Below, in pieces: positions 57,315 to 62,408 of a DNA stretch of 62,408 bases; position 1 is the first letter of the stretch; the number at the start of each line of letters is the position of its first letter. Position numbers and translations under genes: made by a program. The stretch lies in the NCBI RefSeq assembly GCF_944388365.1, contig NZ_CALXIN010000004.1:1-62408 (forward strand), given 5' to 3'. The notes under the pieces were generated by a model. It ran no database searches, was not told the DNA's origin, and saw nothing but the letters and a program-made list of their open reading frames with translations. This DNA is from an uncultured Negativibacillus sp. Its GTDB lineage: Bacteria > Bacillota > Clostridia > Oscillospirales > Ruminococcaceae.

Positions 57315-58040
57315 TTATTTTGATTTTTTCCCGCAGGCGCTAAGGTAGCTCAGGCTATGAACACCCCAGAAAATGGCAATCAGAATAAACGGAGCCAAGC
57401 CGATCGGGTAAAAAATCTGAATCATGCAGCAGATGGCAAATGCGATCAGAAAAACGTATCTCAGATTTTTATAGCTCTGGTAACCGGCGCGATACATCTC
57501 AAAGGTCTCTGCCTCATCGCTTTCCTTCTCCCAGTCTTTCATAAAGCGCATCGACATCGGGTCGGCATTTCTAAACTTTGGATTGATCTTTTTGATGAGG
57601 TTGACCTGACTGACCTCCACCCAGGTGTTAATCGACAGAAAAACAAGGGTTGCTGCTGCGCTGATGAAAATATTTTTCGGGATCATATAAGCAGTCGACG
57701 CACCGAGGAAGAAAAAGTTGCAGATCGTACACAGCACGCTGCACATCATGCCAGGATTGGACTGGTTTTCGATCTGGTCGTAGATGGCGTCCTCGTTTTC
57801 AGGAGTGATGCTGTTGAGTAATTTTTTGAGCTTATAAATGGAATAAACCGACATCAACGACAAAAACAGACAGATGCTGATGTGAAGCGCCGGTGTTACC
57901 GAACCAAACCAGTCACTGAAGCTGTTGATTGCACCGACAACACCGTCCTCAAAGTTCATAATAATACTGGAGGCCAGCGCACCGCACGAACCGGAAATAA
58001 CCAAAATCAGGATATACTTGATAATAGGATGTTTTTTCAT
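57315..58040 (-). CDS. DUF3169 family membrane protein
   Basis: A 241-residue integral membrane protein; ATG 58040 follows GGAGGG. Hydrophobic segments near residues 8-28, 46-66, 97-118, 122-142, 192-212 and 216-236 are visible. The pattern (KYILILVISGSCGALASSII at the start, then MSVYSIYKLKKLL) fits DUF3169, a family usually encoded next to a Cro/CI-type regulator, exactly as here. Function unknown. Confidence 0.8.
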   Translation of the reverse strand: MKKHPIIKYILILVISGSCGALASSIIMNFEDGVVGAINSFSDWFGSVTPALHISICLFLSLMSVYSIYKLKKLLNSITPENEDAIYDQIENQSNPGMMCSVLCTICNFFFLGASTAYMIPKNIFISAAATLVFLSINTWVEVSQVNLIKKINPKFRNADPMSMRFMKDWEKESDEAETFEMYRAGYQSYKNLRYVFLIAFAICCMIQIFYPIGLAPFILIAIFWGVHSLSYLSACGKKSK

Positions 58041-58068
58041 AAAGAACCCTCCTTCAAAATGAATCTGT

Positions 58069-58275
58069 CTATTGTTCTTCCAGATAAGAGAATAATTCCT
58101 CCACCGTCGCTTCCAGCACCTTTGCAATCTTTAGTGCCAGTGTGACCGATGGGTTATAATCGCCGCGCTCAATCAGGCTGATGGTCTGGCGGGAAACACC
58201 AACCAGATTTCCAAGGTCGGTCTGGCTCAGATGAAATCGTGCCCGATATTCTTTTAAATGATTGATGAGTGGCAT
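58069..58275 (-). CDS. Small XRE/Cro-type transcriptional regulator
   Basis: A 68-residue single-HTH regulator: HLKEYRARFHLSQTDLGNLVGVSRQTISLIERGDYNPSVTLALKIAKVL is the classic helix-turn-helix. ATG 58275 follows AAAGGAGGA; the upstream part of the frame is not likely coding. YozG/YvaO-like in size. First gene of the operon with the DUF3169 gene, the typical regulator-membrane protein pair. Its promoter likely lies at 58300-58375. Confidence 0.85.
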   Translation of the reverse strand: MPLINHLKEYRARFHLSQTDLGNLVGVSRQTISLIERGDYNPSVTLALKIAKVLEATVEELFSYLEEQ

Positions 58276-58600
58276 CCAGTTTCCTCCTTCCTTTTTGACA
58301 AGAATCCATTTTAAAATGACATATATTTTTGTCATTTATCTTGGTTTCAGTATAGCATTGACAAGGATCCTTGTCAATAGGGAAGAGAAGATTTTGACAA
58401 CTTTTTTTGTTAAAATCAGAATAGAGGGCAGAGTGGGAAGATGGAAAAGAAAAAAGAAAAGTGGGGAAGAAAGAAGAATTAGTTTTGTCTTAACATTTCG
58501 GATAAATTTCTATGATATACTAAAAAACAGAAAACAACCGGATCGGAGCACCATGGTGAGGCGATCTTTATTTTATCTTTTCTCCCACGGAGGGATTGTT

Positions 58601-59656
58601 ATGACGCGCTATTATAAAATACCAACCGACCCAACCTGCCGTCGGGAGGATGACCCAAACTGCTACACCTATGTAGATGGGTATGGATTTACGCCGCCAC
58701 CGCCGTTGGTAACGGAACGTCGGATTTTGCAGCGTTATTCCAATGGACTGGGATTTGCAACACTGCTTTATTTTATTTTGACGGCATTCGTGCCCTTTTT
58801 TATTCTGTCAGTAATTGCAATCTTTCAGCCAGCTATTCGCATCTATGGAAACCAGGTTTTGGCATCTTCCCATGTCATTATGCTGGTCAATGTACTCTCA
58901 TCAGCGATCTGTTTGTTTGTACCGTTTCTGCTGTTTGTGCTGCTCTGTCGGGTACCGTTGAACATTGCTTTTCCACTTCACCGTTTTTCAGCGTCGCTGT
59001 GCATACCATGTGTATTTGTTGCACTGGCGGTCAGTGTCATAGGAGTAACCTCCTCCAACCTGATTTCGGCAATGTTATCGACGCTGAACCTGCAGCCGCA
59101 CACAGATTTGTACATGCCCACGCAACCAGTCGCAATGGTTTTGTTTGGGATACAGCTGTGTGTGATTACCCCGATTATTGAGGAATTTGTTTTCCGCGGG
59201 ATGATCTTCCAGTCGATGCGCCGCTTTGGTGATAGCTTTGCTCTGGTGCTGTCCGCAATTTTGTTTGCACTGTTCCATGGCAATCTGGTGCAGGCACCAA
59301 ACGCCTTCCTGATGGGATTGGTGATTGGCTACTTCGTACTGTACTCCGGTTCCCTGTGGGTAGGAGTTATCATCCATGCGGTCAATAATGCGATGAGCCT
59401 GGCGCTGGATCTGCTGTGCGCAGCTTTGCCTGAGGAATATCAGTCGTTATTTTTGCTCAGTGTGTTTGCGCTTTATTTGGTCGCAGGCATTGCAGCTTTG
59501 CTGGTGCTGGTGCGCAAATATCCAAACATGTTTATGTTTATCCGTTCGACCACTTTTTCGACCGAACGTATCAAATATCGCGTCGCATTTTCATCGCTGA
59601 CGATGGTATTTGCGTTGATCCTGCTGGTCGCATTGATTATCCAGAATATGTTTTAA
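58601..59656 (+). CDS. CPBP family intramembrane metalloprotease
   Basis: A 351-residue membrane protein; ATG 58601 follows GGAGGG. Several hydrophobic helices occur, with the CPBP/Abi motifs ITPIIEEFVFRGMIFQSM (EExxxR) and FALFHGN (FxxxH), then HAVNNAMS (HxxxN). Such proteins are intramembrane proteases, related to Rce1, sometimes in bacteriocin immunity. There is an N-terminal cytoplasmic Pro-rich start (YTYVDGYGFTPPPPL). Longer starts (58553) are possible but lack ribosome sites. Terminator follows. Confidence 0.85.
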   Translation: MTRYYKIPTDPTCRREDDPNCYTYVDGYGFTPPPPLVTERRILQRYSNGLGFATLLYFILTAFVPFFILSVIAIFQPAIRIYGNQVLASSHVIMLVNVLSSAICLFVPFLLFVLLCRVPLNIAFPLHRFSASLCIPCVFVALAVSVIGVTSSNLISAMLSTLNLQPHTDLYMPTQPVAMVLFGIQLCVITPIIEEFVFRGMIFQSMRRFGDSFALVLSAILFALFHGNLVQAPNAFLMGLVIGYFVLYSGSLWVGVIIHAVNNAMSLALDLLCAALPEEYQSLFLLSVFALYLVAGIAALLVLVRKYPNMFMFIRSTTFSTERIKYRVAFSSLTMVFALILLVALIIQNMF

Positions 59657-59658
59657 GT

Positions 59659-59688
59659 AAAAAAGAGCGTCACCGACGCTCTTTTTTG
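59659..59688 (+). terminator. Terminator after the CPBP gene
   Basis: AAAAAAGAGCGTC (59659-59671) pairs with GACGCTCTTTTTT (59675-59687). Confidence 0.8.
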
Positions 59689-59716
59689 GGTGTAAATCCA
59701 GGAAAGGTGTGTGCAG

Positions 59717-60190
59717 ATGGTACAACAGGAGATTCCCTCCTACCTGAAGGAGGATGTGCGGTGGATGAAAGAAGCGCTGCTGGAGGCACAGAAGGCCGCA
59801 GAGCTGGGAGAAATTCCAGTCGGTGCAGTGATGGTCTATCAGGGAGAGATCATTGCAAGGGCACACAATCGTCGGGAATTGGACTGTGATGCGCTGGCAC
59901 ATGCTGAGGTGCTGTGTATCTCGCAGGCGTGTAAAAAGCTGCACAGCTGGCGTCTGAGCGGCTGTACGCTGTATGTGACGCTGGAGCCATGTCCCATGTG
60001 CAGCGGTGCAATTATCAATTCCAGGGTGGATCGTGTTGTATATGGAGCCAAGGATGACAAAGCCGGCTGTGCAGGCTCGGTGGCGGATTTGTTTGTGATG
60101 CCATTTAATCATACACCGGTGATTCGTTCGGGAATCTTGGCCGAAGAATGCGGCGAAATTTTGAGCAGATTTTTTTCTTCGCTGCGCTAA
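59717..60190 (+). CDS. tadA: tRNA-specific adenosine deaminase TadA
   Basis: A 157-residue cytidine-deaminase-fold enzyme; ATG 59717 follows GGAAAGG. Zinc motifs: HAE (ALAHAEVLCI) and PCPMC (EPCPMCSGAI). It converts A34 to inosine in tRNA-Arg(ACG), essential in many bacteria. The conserved DxxNAR region is DALAHAE plus the FxxxSR-like SRVDRVVYGA. Preceded by the CPBP terminator; its own terminator follows. Confidence 0.95.
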   Translation: MVQQEIPSYLKEDVRWMKEALLEAQKAAELGEIPVGAVMVYQGEIIARAHNRRELDCDALAHAEVLCISQACKKLHSWRLSGCTLYVTLEPCPMCSGAIINSRVDRVVYGAKDDKAGCAGSVADLFVMPFNHTPVIRSGILAEECGEILSRFFSSLR

Positions 60191-60527
60191 AATGGGATAG
60201 GAAAGCGGTTTTCCTCCGAGTTGATATTCTTTTATCAATTCGAGGGAAAACCGCTTTGTTTTTTCACCCAATTTCACCATAAATCAACAGGATTAAATGT
60301 TGAAAACTCTGTTGAAACTGTTTAAACTATGATATTTTACCTATATTTTACGTCTGGTAATCACTTTTCAACTAATTCAACTGAACAAATGTGGAAAGCT
60401 GGGGAGAGCGTGTCCGACAACAGTTTTGTTTTTCTCCTTGAAGTCGTCTAACGAGAATAGTATAATATAATTATTACATTTTATTTTTATACCATATTGA
60501 AAGCTCCTGCAAAAAGAGGTGAATAAG
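60191..60527. promoter_or_regulatory. Intergenic region with promoter of the nitrilase-like pair
   Basis: After the tadA terminator, TTGAAG (60438-60443) and a perfect TATAAT (60461-60466), spacer 17 bp, lead the operon starting at 60528. The stretch 60270-60430 is AT-rich with nothing recognisable. Confidence 0.6.
60202..60266 (+). terminator. tadA terminator with long stem
   Basis: AAAGCGGTTTTCC pairs with GGAAAACCGCTTT (outer part), and an inner TTGATA/ATCAA stem extends it; followed by GTTTTTT. Unusually long for a terminator. Confidence 0.75.
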
Positions 60528-61220
60528 GTGCGTGCCATCGTGTGTATCACGCCGCCATTTGGAAAGCCCAAGCAGCTTTCTGAACTGGTCATTTTTTCTG
60601 ATGTAAAATCCTATATTCCGGAATGGGATACCCGTGACTATCTCAATGCCTGCCGCAAATATGCTGCGGAAAACCACGTTTATCTGGTGCCGAGCCGCTT
60701 TGTTGTGGATAATGTTTTGTACCTGTGCCTGTTTTCGCCGCAGGGAGAAATTTTGGGGATACAGGGAGCAACCCACCGAAATTTGTATAATCAGGCGCAG
60801 TTTTCTCAGTATGACAAGATTGAGCCAATCCAGACGCCGATCGGCAATATCTTTTTGTGTGTGGATGTGGACATCTACCATCCACAGGTGGTGCGTGTGG
60901 CGAGGATGAAGGGCGCGCAGCTGATAATAGCTTCGCAATTTATTGATTCTTATCAGCTCAGCCGTCACATGCTGACCACCGGCATCTGGAATGCAGCCCA
61001 GTCCAACGGCGTCTATGTGGTGGGCTGCTGCAACTGTTTTTCTGCAGTGGCAGCACCATGCAGTCTGACCGAGGATGAGAGCGGCTATCTTGTGTCGCCG
61101 ACCAGTTCTCACAGCCTGTTTGCAAAGCTGTATCTGGACAAGCTGGCCAGAACAGAGTTTGGAGGAAATCTGTCGGACAAGCTGGATCTGCGGATCTATG
61201 AAAAGGGAGGAACGCTGTGA
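60528..61220 (+). CDS. Carbon-nitrogen hydrolase (nitrilase) family protein, degenerate catalytic site
   Basis: A 230-residue nitrilase-fold protein. GTG 60528 follows GAGGTG. The nitrilase Cys is present in FLCVDVDIYHPQVVR, and the neighbouring MKGAQLIIASQ and NGVYVVGCCN blocks follow the family. The Glu (FPE-type) position reads IFSDV and the Lys position reads ATHRN, so the Glu and Lys of the triad appear lost. It is 230 residues, shorter than the usual 260-300. The next gene overlaps by one base; that partner has Glu and Lys but not Cys. Confidence 0.7.
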   Translation: MRAIVCITPPFGKPKQLSELVIFSDVKSYIPEWDTRDYLNACRKYAAENHVYLVPSRFVVDNVLYLCLFSPQGEILGIQGATHRNLYNQAQFSQYDKIEPIQTPIGNIFLCVDVDIYHPQVVRVARMKGAQLIIASQFIDSYQLSRHMLTTGIWNAAQSNGVYVVGCCNCFSAVAAPCSLTEDESGYLVSPTSSHSLFAKLYLDKLARTEFGGNLSDKLDLRIYEKGGTL

Positions 61221-62305
61221 TGAATCTCAAGCACATTGCTGCGGCAAAAAGGCTGTTGGCCCACTGGAGTCCTACACGGTTGGACCATCTGCTTGAGGAA
61301 AGCGAAATCAAAATGTCGCGGGCACTGGAATACATCATGCCCAACAACATCAAAGTAACCAGTGTACAGCTCTCTTTGCGGGCAGAAGCATCCTTTAAGG
61401 AATGCATCTCGATGATTGTAGATCACCTGAATGAAGCCGTTGGAGAGGGCAGCCAGCTGATTGTTTTTCCAGAATACATTGGCCTATTACCTCTGCTGAG
61501 TTCTCCGACCCTGTTTGATCTGTGCTATCAGTTTTCCGAGGATCTGCTCAACAGGGAGGAGCAGGCGATACAGGATGGACTGCGGTTTTATTCCAAATAT
61601 CTGGCGCAGCCGCTGCTGGAGAGTTATTGCCGTTTTTTCTCGCTGCTGGCAATTAAATCTTCGATCTATATTTTGGCGGGAACAAATATTGTAAAAACCC
61701 GCGAAGGACTTGTAAACCGCGCCTTTTTGTTTGATCCTGATGGAAACATCATTTTGCAGCAGGACAAGCTGCATCTTTCTCCGCAGGAGAAGCTGTGCGG
61801 GCTGATCGCCGGAAAAGAGATCGTCACCGCACAGACCAAGCTGTGCAGAGTGTCGGTGCTGACAGGAACCGATCAGCGCGTTTTTGAGGCGGCCAGTGCG
61901 GCGCATCTTAGAGGAGCACAGCTGCTGCTGTGTCCATCGGCGTTCTGTTCCAGCCACAGCAGTGATTATTTTCAGAGCTGTGCCTTCATGCGCTGTCAGG
62001 AGCAGCCGGTGTTTGCGGTATCCTCCTGGCTGACCGGCGACTTTATGGATCTGCCGTTTCGAGCGATCAGCGGCATCTATGCGCCGTTTTCCGCCAGCAA
62101 GATGGACAATGGTGTCATCGTACAGACCGAGCGTCCCTCGGGCAATGCATGCCTGACAGCGCGCATCGACCTGGAACGACTGGGACAGGACCCTGACCTG
62201 TATATCTCGGATCTGAACCCGATCGTAGAGGAGATGGCCCGAAAAGAGTATGGTTTGGCACGGCAGATACAGGTCGCGCAGCAAACTGATGAAGAAGAAT
62301 CCTAA
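61220..62305 (+). CDS. Carbon-nitrogen hydrolase (nitrilase) family protein, missing nucleophile
   Basis: A 361-residue nitrilase-like protein; ATG 61220 overlaps the preceding stop (TGATG) and follows GGGAGG. Glu is in IVFPEYIGLLP and Lys in QQDKLHLSP, the normal E and K positions. The region that should hold the Cys reads VSVLTGTDQRVFEAAS, with no Cys. N-terminal 50 residues are an extra helical segment; the C-terminus is acidic. Paired with the preceding gene in one operon, so a heteromer is possible. Confidence 0.75.
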   Translation: MNLKHIAAAKRLLAHWSPTRLDHLLEESEIKMSRALEYIMPNNIKVTSVQLSLRAEASFKECISMIVDHLNEAVGEGSQLIVFPEYIGLLPLLSSPTLFDLCYQFSEDLLNREEQAIQDGLRFYSKYLAQPLLESYCRFFSLLAIKSSIYILAGTNIVKTREGLVNRAFLFDPDGNIILQQDKLHLSPQEKLCGLIAGKEIVTAQTKLCRVSVLTGTDQRVFEAASAAHLRGAQLLLCPSAFCSSHSSDYFQSCAFMRCQEQPVFAVSSWLTGDFMDLPFRAISGIYAPFSASKMDNGVIVQTERPSGNACLTARIDLERLGQDPDLYISDLNPIVEEMARKEYGLARQIQVAQQTDEEES

Positions 62306-62371
62306 ATTTCTTCAGTAAAAAAGCCACACCTAATGCTCGGTGGTCGTAAAACAGTAATATGTGAATTTCTT

Positions 62372-62403
62372 GGAACAGGCATGATTTCGGTCATGCCTGT
62401 TCC
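62372..62403 (+). terminator. Hairpin near the window end
   Basis: GGAACAGGCATGA (62372-62384) pairs with TCATGCCTGTTCC (62391-62403). Probably the terminator of the nitrilase-like operon; the T tract lies beyond or is weak (GCTTT). Confidence 0.6.
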
Positions 62404-62408
62404 GCTTT

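Noticed and set aside
1..62408. CRISPR array, insertion sequence or prophage
   Set aside because: No regularly spaced repeats, transposase, integrase or phage structural gene was seen in either strand.

Overview
The window reads as the chromosome of a gut-type anaerobic Firmicute of the class Clostridia. Base composition is moderate (about half G+C by eye), Shine-Dalgarno sites are strong, ATGA stop/start overlaps are frequent, and TTG and GTG starts occur. A full selenocysteine system and a selenium-dependent glycine reductase (Stickland) operon sit beside housekeeping genes of Firmicutes type (dnaG-rpoD, rpmE, murA, comM, rlmH, walJ/yycJ-like). An Oscillospiraceae-like gut bacterium is my inference; there is no 16S gene here. 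I saw no insertion sequence, prophage or CRISPR array.

Layout. 1-1.8 kb: the end of an upstream unit with its terminator, then a frameshifted gene for a possible beta-pore-forming (leukocidin-like) protein. 1.8-3.9 kb: a tight three-gene operon, MarR regulator, old-yellow-enzyme-type reductase and flavodoxin-like protein, which matches the bilirubin reductase operon bilQRS, including an HGDR motif at residues 164-167. 3.9-9.2 kb (minus strand): selA, selB and tRNA-Sec (selC), followed by an exported Asp-box protein. 9.4-18.7 kb: a membrane sensor-like protein, a degenerate MNT plus HEPN pair, a Crp/Fnr regulator in operon with a complete ABC importer, a nucleoside phosphorylase, membrane proteins, a patatin and an AAA ATPase. 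19.2-21.4 kb: a LysR regulator of the selenium-associated type, divergent from selD, which is itself a selenoprotein gene (UGA at codon 16). 21.6-26.7 kb: a MerR-type regulator with a duplicated C-terminal domain, then a ytrA-like GntR/ABC operon. 27-44.7 kb: mostly core genes.

44.8-56.8 kb is the selenium and glycine-reductase block. A minus-strand operon carries a YedE-type putative selenium transporter, a YedF/TusA-like protein and a DUF3343 Se/S-carrier-like protein. Divergent from it is a cysteine desulfurase-like enzyme. Then come a sigma-A promoter, a glycine riboswitch with terminator, and grdX-grdE-grdB-trxB-trxA-grdA-grdC-grdD. In-frame UGA codons lie in grdB (codon 350) and grdA (codon 44). 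The likely division of labour is: YedE, YedF, DUF3343 and the desulfurase acquire and deliver selenium; SelD makes selenophosphate; SelA, SelB and selC insert Sec; the Sec enters SelD, GrdA and GrdB; and the operon converts glycine to acetyl phosphate using thioredoxin electrons, with glycine sensed by the leader RNA. The window ends with an XRE/DUF3169 operon containing a 51-residue protein, a CPBP protease, tadA and two adjacent nitrilase-like genes whose catalytic residues appear to be split between them.

The most rewarding points are the bilQRS operon with paired MarR palindromes, the selenium economy spread over three loci, RNA structures at several grd gene junctions, two intergenic arrays of consecutive unrelated hairpins, a promoter-terminator pair encoding a short RNA upstream of comM, and the complementary nitrilase pair.
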